A stretch of 64,000 bases of DNA from Nemophila menziesii (GCA_029959085.1 JARWIR010000043.1:2604001-2668000), one strand, 5' to 3'; counted from the first letter of the stretch, positions 47,357 through 58,239 are shown. Made by a program: numbers and translations. The notes: generated by a model from the sequence alone, not told the origin.

Positions 47357-47521
47357 GCTACTGAGAACAAGAATCTAAGTGGAACTCAATCAGTTGTGCA
47401 AAAGGCAGAAGATTTAGTGAGTGGAATGCTAGCCAAGGGGTTTGTATTAGGCAAAGACGCGCTTAACAAAGCAGAAGGTTTCGGCGAGAAATATCAGTTT
47501 GCATCAAAAGTGGCGTCTTAA
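47357..47521 (+). pseudogene. Exon of a BPA1-like (ACD11-binding partner, RRM-family) gene
   Basis: After an acceptor TTTCACAG the frame reads ATENKNLSGTQSVVQKAEDL, VSGMLAKGFVLGKDALNKAE and GFGEKYQFASKVAS, then stops. This is the conserved C-terminal half of the plant BPA1-like proteins (an RRM followed by a coiled helical region with 'MLAKGFILGKDAL.KAK.FDEK'). Intact members continue for about 90 more residues, so the stop truncates it. The RRM exons are not recognisable upstream. Likely a decayed or partial host gene copy; it is outside the neighbouring Pack-MULEs. Confidence 0.7.
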
Positions 47522-48266
47522 TGGGAGACCAGAAATCCTCCATTTTTGGTAAATTATACTATTAGTCCTTTGTTTATGCAAAATAGTCAAATACACCCGT
47601 TAGAGTCTAGTTTTAGGTGGAAAATTGAGTGAATCGAGGAGCTAAGCTTTTCAATTAGTATAAATTATGAAATATTTTTTGTCAAAAAGAGTACATACAC
47701 TGTTTACCCCCTGAACTTTGGCCCGATTGACAGACTGCCCCCCAAAGTTTAAAATGCGACTAGTTGTCCCCTAAACTTTAACTTCGTGACTCGTTAGTCC
47801 TTTTTGCTGTTTTCTGTCTATTTTTTGATGCGTGCATTACACGCGCGCGTGACTAGTTGCCCCCTATTATTTTTTTTTTAAATTGTTAATTATATCTTTT
47901 TTTAAAGATGGGTATTTTAGGTATTTTACACTTCTTCTTCTTTAATGGAGAAAGTTCGATAAAAAAAAATCTGGTAAATATCATATTATCATATTACCAC
48001 TTCAAATAACCAGATCTACTTAACAAGAATAATATCCATTATGTGATCCACATCTTTATTTCGGAATAAACTCCATTCGATACATGGTCTGTAAATTCGC
48101 ATCATATTACCATTTCATCAGATCTCAACTCTCTCTCTCTCTCAATCATTTCAAAAGTATGGCAAAGAGAAGTTGACCGTGAAGTAAGGCCCACCGGAGT
48201 TTGGGTCAGGTTGCAGAATAGGATGATGGGCCATGGTGAGAAGCCCTACAGTAGGGTCTTGGATCA

Positions 48267-48530
48267 GATCGATGGCCATGAAATAAGGCGGAGGTGTAAA
48301 CTTTGGTCGAGAATGGAAGGAAGAAGCCAGATCGATGGCATGAAATAAGGCGGAATTTTGGTCGAGAATGGAAGGAAGAATCGATGGCCATGAAATAAGG
48401 CGGAACTTTGGTCGAGAATGGAAGGAAGAAGCCAGATCGATGGCCATGAAATAAGGCGGAACTTTGGTCGAGAGTGGAAGAAAGAAGTTAGATCGATGTC
48501 CATGAAATAAGGCGGATTGTTACAGTGTGT
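48267..48530. repeat. About 56-bp minisatellite, five units
   Basis: Units start at the 'gatcgatgg' phrase at 48,267, 48,330, about 48,379, 48,435 and 48,491. Each reads 'ccatgaaataaggcgga' ... 'actttggtcgagaatggaag'. Unit lengths vary (63, 49, 56, 56). Inside the Pack-MULE and directly before its captured gene fragment. Confidence 0.9.
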
Positions 48531-48713
48531 TTAAAGCATTGTATTCATAGTTGCAGTGTGTTTGATATTCTGAGAGAAGTTGTTAGTAAAGTCTCTGATT
48601 ATAGCCATCTTGATGTTGGGTGTGAATTGCCAAAGAGAAGGAAAATAGCAATGGAGGAGGTAAATGAAAGCGATGAAGATTCGATAAAACCCCATGATTC
48701 ATTAATTCAATGA
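48525..48713 (+). pseudogene. Captured fragment of an NF-YC11 / NC2-alpha (DRAP1)-like gene
   Basis: The frame reads CLKHCIHSCSVFDILREVVS, KVSDYSHLDVGCELPKRRKI, AMEEVNESDED and ends at a stop. The pattern LKHC...VFDFLREVVSKVPDY followed by KRRK and an acidic SDEE tract is that of plant NC2-alpha/NF-YC11, the histone-fold partner of Dr1 that represses TBP-dependent transcription. The first two histone-fold helices and the Gly/Arg-rich tail are missing. An acceptor-like TTACAG just precedes it. It lies within the MULE, consistent with transduplication of one exon. Confidence 0.7.
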
Positions 48714-49653
48714 ACGGAAATTTAGGATTAAATGGGAAAATTATTTACTAACCATCAGTTTTGGATTGTGATGATCCAGCACAGCCCATGATATTCCAGT
48801 GTACAGTGTTTTGGGTTTTGATTTCTGGATTAACTGCTTTAAGTAAATAATGTTTAAGAATATCATTGAATAAAAAACGTGTTTGAAGTAAACAAGAAAA
48901 GATATAAAAAGAATTAATTTCTGAATTTTTAACTTTTATTCACCCAAATTTTTTGTTTTTAATTTATTATTAAAAAAATTAATCATTTGAAGATTTGAAG
49001 ATTTGAAAAGTTGAAGATTTAAAGATTTAAAGGTTTGAAGCTTTAATCATGGAGAAGAAGTTTTGGAGAAGAAGATCATGGAGAAAAAGCTTTTGAAATA
49101 CCAATTTTGCCCCTGTTAAAATGATTTTTTAAATATTTAATTCTGAAAAAAAAGTTCAGGAGGCAACGAGTCACGAGTTAACGGCGCGTAGCATCCAAGC
49201 TGCGACTTAACGAAAAATTTGGACGGAAAATGGACACAAGGGGCATCGAGTCACGAAGTTAAAGTTTAGGGGGCAACTAGTCGCATTTTAAACTTTAAGG
49301 GGCAGTCTGTCAATCGGGCCAAAGTTCAGGGGGTAAACAGTGTATTTACTCTGTCAAAAATTATGAATCTTAAGTATAACGTGTTTTGTTATTTTTTAAT
49401 GGAATTGAGAACGAAGTAATATCAGTTTTAATCTCAGTTAGTTCAAATATTGTATTTATTTAGGAATAATTTAATTTTGTAATATTTTGTGGTTGTGGAC
49501 GTGGGAACCATTGTTTGAATACACATACAGTGCATAAAAGTGTAGTTCAGTTTTTAGTAACTTTAGGTATGTTGTTATATCAAAATCTAATTGTTTGGAC
49601 CTATTTATGTTCTTGAAGTTTAGCTATTGAATTTTTGAATTTTGAATTTACAG

Positions 49654-49868
49654 GGCTAAGAGTGTTGGAAGTGGAGATGGAAGGGGCGTGGAGCTTGTTT
49701 TGTGGGAAATCTGATTGTGTAGATAAAACTCAGGAGGCTTGTGGTGGTGATCTTTTCTTTCTGATGCACCCTTCATCGTGTATGATTCACGCATTGGAAT
49801 ATTCATACAAGGATTTACTTACCTCCTCTCGTGCCAAACTAGTAGAATCATCATCAGCATTGGAATAA
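49654..49868 (+). pseudogene. Unidentified exon-like open frame
   Basis: Follows an acceptor TTTACAG and runs 71 codons: LRVLEVEMEGAWSLFCGKSD, CVDKTQEACGGDLFFLMHPS, SCMIHALEYSYKDLLTSSRA to a stop. Composition (Cys, mixed charged and hydrophobic) looks like real protein. I do not recognise the family. It lies just outside the right end of the Pack-MULE and may be the last exon of a host gene interrupted by it. No other exon was linked with confidence. Confidence 0.4.
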
Positions 49869-49976
49869 TCATTATTATTAATTCCTTTGAGAGAAACTTT
49901 AGTTTAGTATGTTAACTGATCTTAGCATCTCTTGTATATTTCACCACTCTTTTTACCATTTACCTTAGCACCGCCC

Positions 49977-50225
49977 TCTGTCTTAAATTGCACACCAATT
50001 CATCAACAAAACATTAATACTGGATATCAATAAATGTCAGTGAAAAGAATAGTACATACATTTCCACTAGCTGTCACACGATCCCCATTGTTCAATTTAA
50101 TGTATTTCCCTTTGTCTTAATTTGCACTCCAATTCATCAACAAAACATTAAATGGATATCAACAAATGTAAGAGAAAAGAATATAAATACATTTCCACTA
50201 GCTGTCACACGATCCCCATTGTTAT
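49977..50225. repeat. Direct tandem duplication, period about 132
   Basis: 'ctgtcttaaattgcacacca...ctagctgtcacacgatcccc' (49,977-50,092) is repeated as 'tttgtcttaatttgcactcca...ctagctgtcacacgatcccc' (50,110-50,220) with about 90% identity by eye. Confidence 0.85.
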
Positions 50226-50439
50226 GCCTCTATTAACAAACAATTCTGGGAAATATTTCTTTAAAAAAAAAAAGGAATCCAACAATATTTATTCCTTCAT
50301 GTTATCAAAATATTTTATCTTCAATTTTTCTAATATCATTTTTGATTAATTAGTTAAAAGTAATAGTGCAATAAATAACCTTATACTTGAAAAATAAGAG
50401 TAATATAATAAAAGGAGATGCATTTAATATATTTTTTAA

Positions 50440-50742
50440 GGGAAAATGACCCAAAAAATCAAAATAATATTATTTTCAGCCCAATAACATCAATGACAAA
50501 ATTTCTTCCCAATAACATCATTAACTAAATTTTGTCCTTGATGGGAATCGTCCTTGACGGGAATCGTTCTTGACGGGAATCGTCCTTGATGGGAATCGTC
50601 CTTGACGGGAATCGTCCTTGATGGGAATCGTCCTTGACGGGAATCGTCCTTGACGGATAACATGTAATCTTATAATAGTAAGTTAATGGATGATTCTTTG
50701 GGGCAAGTATAATATTATTTTGATTTTTTGGGTCATTGACCC
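50440..50742. mobile_element. 303-bp MULE-type MITE with internal 16-bp repeat
   Basis: Exact 9-base flanks attttttaa (50,431-50,439 and 50,743-50,751). TIRs share 'aatgacccaaaaaatc' plus 'aaaataatatta', about 28 bases, with only the outermost positions differing. The centre is a tandem array (50,534-50,656). Confidence 0.88.
50534..50656. repeat. 16-bp tandem repeat (gtccttgaYgggaatc), 7.7 copies
   Basis: Consecutive units differ mainly at one C/T position, alternating 'gatggg' and 'gacggg'. No spacers between units. Lies in the centre of the MITE. Confidence 0.95.
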
Positions 50743-50997
50743 ATTTTTTAATCCCTATACTATAAAAAGTGGACAAATAAAAGTAAACTTAGGAAATGCT
50801 TGTGTAGTAAAACATCACCTGAAACACAAATGGAGGACCTCGATCGAGATGAGCATATGGAATTTACGCCGGAAGAGGCGAACGAAGCGAAAGCGACGGA
50901 GCAGGTACTCTCCTAATCCTCTTTTTCCGTTTAGACTAATTGTTTTTTTTATGTGTACACAAATCAGGAATACGGGTAGTTGTGGAGGTCTTTCCCA

Positions 50998-51690
50998 ACC
51001 ACTCAACATACTAGTGTGGAATTGTCATGGCGCGGTAGCAGCAATTTTTTAGAGGGTAGTCTGAGAAATGATGCAGATTCACCGTGTTTGGCTGACAATT
51101 ATTGTTGAACCGGGAGTTAGCGGAGATTAGGCAAATAATATCATCAGGGGTTTAGGTAAAATGAACTCTGCACGGGTGGAGGCTTCCAATTTTAAGGGAG
51201 GTATATGGCTCTTGTTGGACGACTCTGAGATAGGGGTTCGGGTTTTATCCGCAAGAAACCAGGTAATTAACGTCAAGGTCTCAAAAATAAATTGGGAACC
51301 TTGAATTTTTTCAGCGGTTTACGTGCAGCCTAAGTCACCAAATAGGGAACCCCTTTGGAATGCGCTACACCATGCTTTTAGTAATATTGGGAGACCGTGG
51401 TTGATTGCGGGAGATTTTAATCAGGTTGGTAAAGAAGTGGATAAGAAGGGCGAACCATGAGTTACTCGTCGGATGGAAAAATTTGAAGAGTGGCGCCACA
51501 GTTGCGATTTGACGGACTTAGGATTCGAAGGACCAAGATTCACATGGTGCGATTCGTGGAATACAGGCCATCGGATTTTACGACGACTAGATAGGGCGTA
51601 TGGGAATTCAGAATTACTATCTCTTTTTCCGTACGTAAAGGTAACTACACCTGGATCGTAGACACTCGGACCATGCACCGATTCTGATCC
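50998..51690 (+). pseudogene. LINE endonuclease domain remnant
   Basis: Pieces LNILVWNCHGA, WLIAGDFNQV, SCDLTDLGFEGPRFTWCD and RILRRLDRAYGN, then SDHAPILIQ, match the exonuclease-endonuclease-phosphatase fold of L1 ORF2, including GDFN and SDH catalytic motifs. It nicks target DNA in active elements. Stops near 51,050, 51,130, 51,305 and 51,460 break the frame. Confidence 0.75.
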
Positions 51691-51997
51691 AACTTACACA
51701 GATGGTTCAACCGGGACCGCCTAAGAGATTTCGTTTTGAGTCGGCTTGGTGTTTACAAAAGGACTTCAAGTATTTTGTGCAAGAGAAATGGAAAACAATG
51801 AGTCCGGACCTAGGAGATAGTGTGGCGGATATGAAGAAACATTTTATGGAATGGAAAGAAACGGTATTTGGGGATATTAAGAAAAAAAAAGAGTATTATT
51901 GGCAAGGCTCAAGGGAATTCAGTTGTCGCTACAACAGAAAAATAATTCTTCGTGATTCAGGTTAGGCAAGAGGTTAAGAGAGGAATATCTTAGTGTT

Positions 51998-53600
51998 TTG
52001 GAAGAAGAGAAACTATTCTGGTTCCAACGCTCGAAAGAAAATTGGATTGCTTCGGGTGACAAGAATACGAGATATTATCATTTGGCCACGGTTAAGAAGA
52101 GGAAATCATCCAGGGTTTTGCGACTTAAAGATCATAATGGGATTTGGGTGGAGGAAGAGGTTGCACTAGGGTCTCTCGTTCGTAACTTCTTTTTGGAATT
52201 ATACACGGAATCTATTAAGTTTGTGGGCCTGTTTGCTTTACCGCATGGGAGTAGCTTAGAGGACACGGAGAGTGCGATTTTGGCGGAAGATTTTACTGAT
52301 GAAGAAATTCGTTTTGTTGTTTTTCAATCTAATCCTAATAAAGCTTCGGGTTTAGATGGAGTTTTAACGGCCTTCTATCAAAAATATTGGGATACTGTTG
52401 GCTCGGACATTTGCAACATGGTTAGGAACTCAGTTGAGGCGGGGTTGATATCATCGAATTTAAATGGTACCTTAATTCATTTGATCCCCGAAAGTACCTG
52501 ACCCGGAAGTAGTGGGCCAACTCCGTCCAATTAGTCTTATTAATGTACCGGTAAAGCTTATTATGAAGGCTATGGTCAATCGCATACGACCATTACTAGC
52601 GGAAAAGATTGGAGTGAATTAGAGTAGTTTTCTTCCAGGAAGATCAACCATAGATAAAGTGGTTCTGGTACAAGAGATTGATCATCGATTGCAAACTACA
52701 TCGTCCAAGAAAGAGTACATGACAATCAAGATCGATTTAGCTAAGGCGTACGATAAGTTGAGCTGGAGATTTAATGAAGACACTACATCGTACTTTGGAC
52801 TCCCAGTGCAGTGGGTAAGGCTTATCATGTCAGCGATGGAAACAAATACTATGTGCGTGCTCTGGAATGGGGAACAACTTGAGTCTTTCACACCTCAAAG
52901 AGGAATTCGGCAGGGAGATCCTCTTTTCCCTTATCTTTTTGTTTTATGTATGGAACGATTATCTATTTTGATTCATGGACTTTGCGAATGGGGAGAATGG
53001 TCATCCATTCGCCTCCATCGACAAGGTCCCCCGATCTCTCACATGATTTTGCAGATGATTTGTTGCTCTTTGCAGAGGCTGTGGAAACCCAAGTAGATCT
53101 AATTAAGGAGGTCTTGAGGGTTTTTTGTGATGAAGTGGGACAAACAGTGAATGCGGAAAAGTCCCTAATCTACTTTTCAAGGAATGTTTCTAGTGAAAGG
53201 GCGGTGGAGCTTGCGGAAATGAGTGGATTCAAGTTAAGCGATTCATTAGGTGTTTATCTTGGAACACTAATTCAATCACTTCATCTTCCACGTGGTTTAT
53301 TTCGGCTTATAACTTCAAAAATTCAAAACAAACTCCCGAACTGGAAGGGTCAAAATCTATCACTTGCAGGAAGGATTATATTGGCACAATCGGTCCTCGC
53401 GGCAATACCTACATATATAATGCAAACGATGAAACTTCCGGTCTATGTTTGTGATGGAATTGATAGGATTATCCGAGACTTTATTTGGGGATCCTCAAGT
53501 GAGGAAAGGAAAATCCATTGATTATCATGGAAAGTTCTTTGTCATCCAAAAAAACGCGGAGGGTTGGGCTTGAGAAATGCGAGAGATTATAACAAGCCGC
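51998..53600 (+). pseudogene. LINE reverse transcriptase domain remnant
   Basis: Contains EEKLFWFQRSKENWIASGDK, NPNKASGLDGVLTAFYQKYW, IDLAKAYDKLSWRF, GIRQGDPLFPYLFVLCMERL and the catalytic HDFADDLLLFAEA, then NWKGQNLSLAGRIILAQSVL. Frame changes near 52,500, 52,630 and 53,000 separate the pieces. 53,643-53,942 replaces the expected zinc-finger region with a Gln/Gly-rich duplicated stretch ('ggattattgggccgaggagt'). Confidence 0.8.
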
Positions 53601-53969
53601 TCTTGCTAAGTTATTTAAATCTTGTACTAAGGGGATCTTTAATTGGAGGGGGAACAACCCCTGATGCTTGAGGAGCAGCACCTGTCGAACATGGAAGTGG
53701 GAGCTGATGAGTCAGCTGGTCATCCTGGGGAAAGTAGAGGTGCGCAATACCTGTTGCACCAAGACAGTGGAGTGAATGGATTATTGGGCCGAGGAGTTCA
53801 GCAGCAGTCCAGGAGAAATGAAGCCCATCAACTATTGGGCCGAGGAAATCAGCAGTCCAGTAGGAATAGGAATGAAGACTTGCAGCAGGCCGCTTCTTTT
53901 TTTGTACCTGCAGAATTGCAGGTTGTTGTTTCAGAGTGGTAGGCCAAGGTTTTTTCCAACAAAATAGTA

Positions 53970-54662
53970 GTGAAGGGTATTGAGGTGAGGTATATTATCG
54001 CAACATTTGTCTGGCACACATGGATGGATAGAAATACACAGATTTTTGACCCATCAGCAAGAAAGAAAAATGTTAACGAATTAAAAGCAATTATCAAGAA
54101 TGCAACGAGTGATTTTATAAAAGCTTTGGGAATTGAGCGAGACGGCAGTTTAGTTGTATCGGCTAAGAGTACTCTCGTGAAATGGGTCAAACTGATGTGC
54201 GGAGTGAAATTAAATATAGACGGATTTTATGACGCGACTAGCTCTTCAGCTGGAATAGGAGGACTTTTTCGCAATTATAGTGGAGATTACCAGGGAGGTT
54301 TTGCGGGAAACTGTGTCGCGCAGACACCTTTTGAAGCAGAACTTCTAGCCTTACACTTTGGACTGAACATGGCGGTGAATGGAGGGTATACCTCCCTCCT
54401 TATCGAAACAGACTCGAGAGAGTTGCACGCACTAGTGAATGGTGGTGCGAACTCAAGAGGAATTTCGAATGCGGTAATAGATGTTTGTCGAGATATTCTA
54501 GCATCTAATGAGCGGTCTGAGCTGGTTTGGAGCTTTTGGGAAGCAAATATCTGTGCGGATTGGATGGAAAAGCTAGGCGCGAGTAGCATGGATGGTCCAA
54601 CTCTATATAGAGACCCTCCAAAAGGGCTATGGCGGTTGCTAGTACAGGATCGTTACGGCTAG
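53970..54662 (+). pseudogene. LINE C-terminal RNase H domain
   Basis: An intact 230-codon frame with LNIDGFYDATSSSAGIGGLF, TPFEAELLALHFGLNMAVNG, LIETDSRELHALVNGG and a C-terminal helix with WSFWEANICADWMEKLGA. These are the RNase H motifs of plant L1 elements (D in NIDG, E in EAEL, D in ETDS); the last acidic residue region has ANICAD where a His/Asn-x-x-AD motif is usual. Degrades RNA of the RNA-DNA hybrid in active elements. Confidence 0.8.
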
Positions 54663-54791
54663 GCTGTGCCTAGAACACACATAGTTAATCAATAATTATT
54701 AGGAAGCTTCTTCCTAGTCTTTTAGACCTCATGTGTAAACAAAAAAAACCACCTATAGTAGGGTGGTTTACTAATAAATAGTAATTGTTAA

Positions 54792-55571
54792 CATTAATGA
54801 AGAGAAAGAAATCTATAATATTTATATTTCTAAATTGTAAAAATGAAAGTTTATTTAGTCAATAAAAATCATTAGCTAGTTTCTTTTTAACAACGTAGCT
54901 TGTTTGTTATTGACAAAAAATCAAAAACAAAATAAGGAGGATGTCAAATTAATTATACAGAAAATAAAATTATTATTAATTAACTACAATTTTAAGTTAA
55001 TTTTTAATTAATAAAAATATAAAAAAATTACAAAAAATATATATAAACCTATTAATTATTATTTTAATAATATATATTATTTAATTTTTATTATCTTTGC
55101 ATATATTATATAATATTTCTTTATTTATTTCACCACCACTAACACTACTACCACTACTACCACCACCACCACCACCATCCACCCCCACCCACCATCGTAA
55201 CTACCCTACCCCACCCACCCCCACCACCATCCACCCCAACCACCCTTCCCCACCCCTCACCCACCCCCACCTACCACCATCGCCACCGTTATTGTCCGTC
55301 GACCACCGCTTTCGTCCATAACCATCACTGACTAGTTTCGTCACCATCAATTACCACCAACTAATTCAAGCTAAGAAACAAATTTTATTGATCTTCACTC
55401 TTTTTTCCATTAGTAATCACCAGTAATAATAAAAAAAACAAGCTACGGATTTTTTGTTTGCTAAAAAAAATATTTTATTTTTACAATTTAAAAATACAAA
55501 TAGTATTGCGTCCAAAAAAAAATAAAAAAAAATACAAATAGTATTATGGATCTTCTCTCTCTTCATTAATG
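54792..55571. mobile_element. About 780-bp inverted-repeat element with ACC-rich core
   Basis: The left end 'cattaatgaagagaaagaaatc...tttctaaattgtaaaaat' is mirrored at the right by 'tttttacaatttaaaaatac...ctctctcttcattaatg', about 60-70 bases each, with a local duplication of 'aaatacaaatagtatt' in the right arm. No clear target duplication. No coding capacity. Confidence 0.5.
55130..55310. repeat. ACC/CCACC-rich low-complexity tract
   Basis: Strand-biased C/A sequence built from cac, acc and ccaccc words. The Pro/Thr-rich frame across it is a by-product. Confidence 0.85.
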
Positions 55572-56527
55572 TTTATTATTATTTTATTTAAAAACCATAC
55601 AACTATTGGTGGTGTATTACTGCCCACGATTTCCCAATAATTCCGGATCAATTTACTATTATTTTTTCACTAGTTTTTTGTACACAAATTATACCTTATC
55701 CCAGGGATAAGTAGTTTTCTATTTCTGTAGTTCACCTTTATCATCAACAACAACAAGTAGTTTTCTCTACACAAAATTTGTTTTTTGTTCCAACGCGAAT
55801 GTGAAGAGATGGGTTTTTATCATGTTTCGTTGTTTTTTTTCGAACATAAACAAAGCGTTTAATTGTTTTTCATCGTTTACTTTCTCTTTTCTTTTCTGAA
55901 TTTTTTCACCGTTTCCGGTTGTACGTTTTTTTATATTAAAATTTATTATTTATTGAATATTTAGAAGGTAAAATCGGAAACAAAAATCGGTTCAGAAAAC
56001 TGAATAATTGAAATTTTTCTAATTAATAGTTCTTAATATTTAATTGTTAAAAAATGTAGGTGAACTTTCATATGTATGATAACTTTTGATTTGTTTTTTG
56101 TCTAGATAATGTTTGATTTAAATGAGAATAGATTTTTGGTCAAAGTCAACAACTACAATAGAGGTATTTTTGTAAACTTTGAAACTAAAATATTGTGTAA
56201 TTTAAATAGGAAGTTTATAAGTTATTTTAATTTAAATGGAAACGGATGCCGAATTAGATTTCAAAATTATTTTTAATAAATTTTATTGTAAAAATATTTT
56301 CTTACTCTAAAATAAACACTTTAAAATGGGCCTTAAGATTGTATAATAGTGATTAATAGACTAATTTATCGGTGCTATCTTTTATTTTTATATTATCAAA
56401 AGAATATAAAAATTAATAACAATTGGTTATTTGAATAAGATATAACATAGAAAATAAATAATACTTTTAGAAAAATATATTTTTATACCTTTTATGATTA
56501 TTTAAGATATTTTAAAGAGATATTAGC
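55572..56527. other. AT-rich non-coding stretch
   Basis: No open frame or repeat structure that I can support. Confidence 0.4.
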
Positions 56528-58135
56528 TTAAAAGGTCCTCACACCCAATAACCCACCTCTGACGAGTCCAACACTAGTTTTTTGCCTCAAAGAGTCCAAC
56601 GTTTTAAATCATATACCATTCGCACCCCTAATTCGAACAATCATATCTAATCTTTTCCATATATATCGCTTATGTAACAATCATATCTAATCATTTTTAT
56701 AGCATATCATTTAAATCCCGTAATTATAGCTACAATTATGGAAAACTTGTTACACTCATACACACTCAATCATATTCATGTGAGGCATGTCAATATAATC
56801 TTTGATATGCTCTGTTTTACTTTTTTACAAATTTCCTTGTTTGGCTGTATAAATGCTAATCAAATTAAAGGAGTACATTGTAAAAGTTTTTCCTTCTTCT
56901 TTTATGGTCCAAATATTGATTACAAAGTGATTTGATTCTTGTAGCAGGTTTGTGTAAAATACTCAAAATTAGTTTTGAAGTCGTATGGGGTTACCTCCTC
57001 CATGTTCATTTGCAGAGTATAGTGATTTAGAGAAAAGTCTCGAATCTGTCACTATCAAATCTATCATTGGTGATGATGAAGACAAGACGCTAAAGAATTT
57101 GATTACTTTCAAGGGTGAAGATCCAAAAGTATTAACGGCTTCCAACTCTAGAAGAATGTTAGTAGAACGATCTGTTAGCTTTGAAACCGACGAATATGAA
57201 TTGTCGGACTCAAGAAAGCTAGTTCAGAAGATATTCTAGTCCCTAGATCGAATAGTTTGAACAAGAAGCACCCGAGTTCACTTGTTTTAGATCCCAACAA
57301 CCTAAAAAATGAGGAGGCCATTAAATTACAAAAAGTTTATAAAAGTTTCTGAACTAGAAGAAAGTTAGCTAATTGTGCAGTACTTGTTGAGCAAAGCTGG
57401 TGCGTCTTTATTCGTGACTTATCTTCTTGAACTAATTAAATCAAGATACTCTTCTAACATGCATTTAAATACCATAGGTGGAAGCTCTTAGATTTTGCAG
57501 AACTCAAACATAGTTCAGTATCGTTCTTTGAAGATATCCTACTCGTTATGGACACACCATCGTTTTACATTGACACACCATCATAATAACACGTATAACC
57601 GTACCTCGTGGTTATTCAAATGACACACAACCCATTGATTTTCACTCACACACCACAAAAATCGTTAACATTACCCACCACGACTAATAATACACAAACA
57701 ACAACTCACACCATCAAATTGAACTGACACACCCACCAGATTACACTAACACACCTACAAACATGTTTTACCACAAAATTCTGATTTTCAGCAGTTCAAC
57801 AATTTACACACTCAACCCGACAGTATAACTAACATACACCACCATAAAAAACAACAATATAGATTAAACTCAAGATTTTGATATGGATTAACATTTTGAT
57901 ATAAGTTGAAAAAACATCTTGATGTGAATTATTAACTTTAATGTATCAGACACTATTTTTGAAACTAATCCAATAAAACGACATAAGTTATCAAATTCTA
58001 TTTTGATGATTGATTGTTTGCATGGAATCAGGGGAATTAGTTTTGGTAAGTCAACTGTCATTAATTGAGTTACCAGAGCAATTTTGACTTTTACGATGGG
58101 TTGGACCTTATGGGCAATGGACTAAATCATCCTTT
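56528..58135. mobile_element. Pack-MULE-like element carrying an IQM gene fragment
   Basis: The left 120 bases resemble in order the left end of the 8.45-kb MULE: 'gtccaac', 'atcatataccat(t/c)g', 'cgcacccctaa'. The right end read in reverse has 'tttagtccattgcccataag' and 'gtccaacccatcg', as in that MULE's right end. Subterminal 'acacaccatca' repeats (57,540-57,860) are also shared. The exact ends and a 9-bp duplication could not be fixed, so the boundaries are approximate. It is a deletion derivative or relative of the autonomous element that holds host gene sequence in place of the transposase. Confidence 0.6.
56985..57545 (+). pseudogene. IQM (IQ-motif calmodulin-binding) gene fragment
   Basis: Starts MGLPPPCSFAEYSDLEKSLE, followed by SVTIKSIIGDDEDKTLKNLI and RRMLVERSVSFETDEYEL. 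After a frameshift near 57,225 it continues RSNSLNKKHPSSLVLDPNNL and EAIKLQKVYKSF-stop-TRRKLANCAVLVEQSW. A donor (57,400) and acceptor (57,477) join SW to WKLLDFAELKHSSVSFFED. This is the N-terminus plus IQ motif of plant IQM proteins, which bind calmodulin without calcium. The frameshift and the TGA at 57,350 (probably CGA Arg originally) make it a pseudogene. The retained intron means capture was from genomic DNA. Confidence 0.8.
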
Positions 58136-58239
58136 TTTAAAACATAATTATTTATTGTCTCTTAAAATAATTTAAATATAAAAGGGTTAAAAATAAATAA
58201 TTTTATAGAATTTCATAAAGTGATACAACCAACTAAATG

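Larger units (their letters stand above)
47689..49351. mobile_element. Long-TIR Pack-MULE carrying an NF-YC11/NC2-alpha-like fragment
   Basis: Exact 9-base flanks tgtcaaaaa (47,680-47,688 and 49,352-49,360). The terminal inverted repeats are about 115 bases and nearly identical: 'cactgtttaccccctgaact', 'cccgattgacagactgcccc', 'aagtttaaaatgcgactagt', 'taacttcgtgactcg' in the same order from both ends. Inside are a 5-copy minisatellite (48,267-48,530) and a histone-fold gene fragment (48,525-48,713). The close TIR identity suggests a young insertion. No transposase. Confidence 0.9.
50830..54747 (+). mobile_element. L1-type LINE with endonuclease, RT and RNase H (degraded)
   Basis: ORF2 domains occur in L1 order on the + strand: AP-type endonuclease (50,998-51,690), RT (51,998-53,600) and RNase H (54,190-54,630). 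Multiple stops and frameshifts interrupt it. No intact ORF1 precedes. The end is placed after the last stop (54,662) near a short A-run; no target duplication was identified. Unlike the LINE at 20.4-22.4 kb it carries RNase H, so they belong to different L1 subgroups. Confidence 0.8.

Noticed and set aside
50534..50656. Regular short repeats resembling a CRISPR array
   Set aside because: Units are contiguous with no spacers, lie inside a MITE, and the window is plant nuclear DNA.
55097..55321. Pro/Thr-rich small protein frame
   Set aside because: By-product of the ACC-rich low-complexity tract; no conserved motif.
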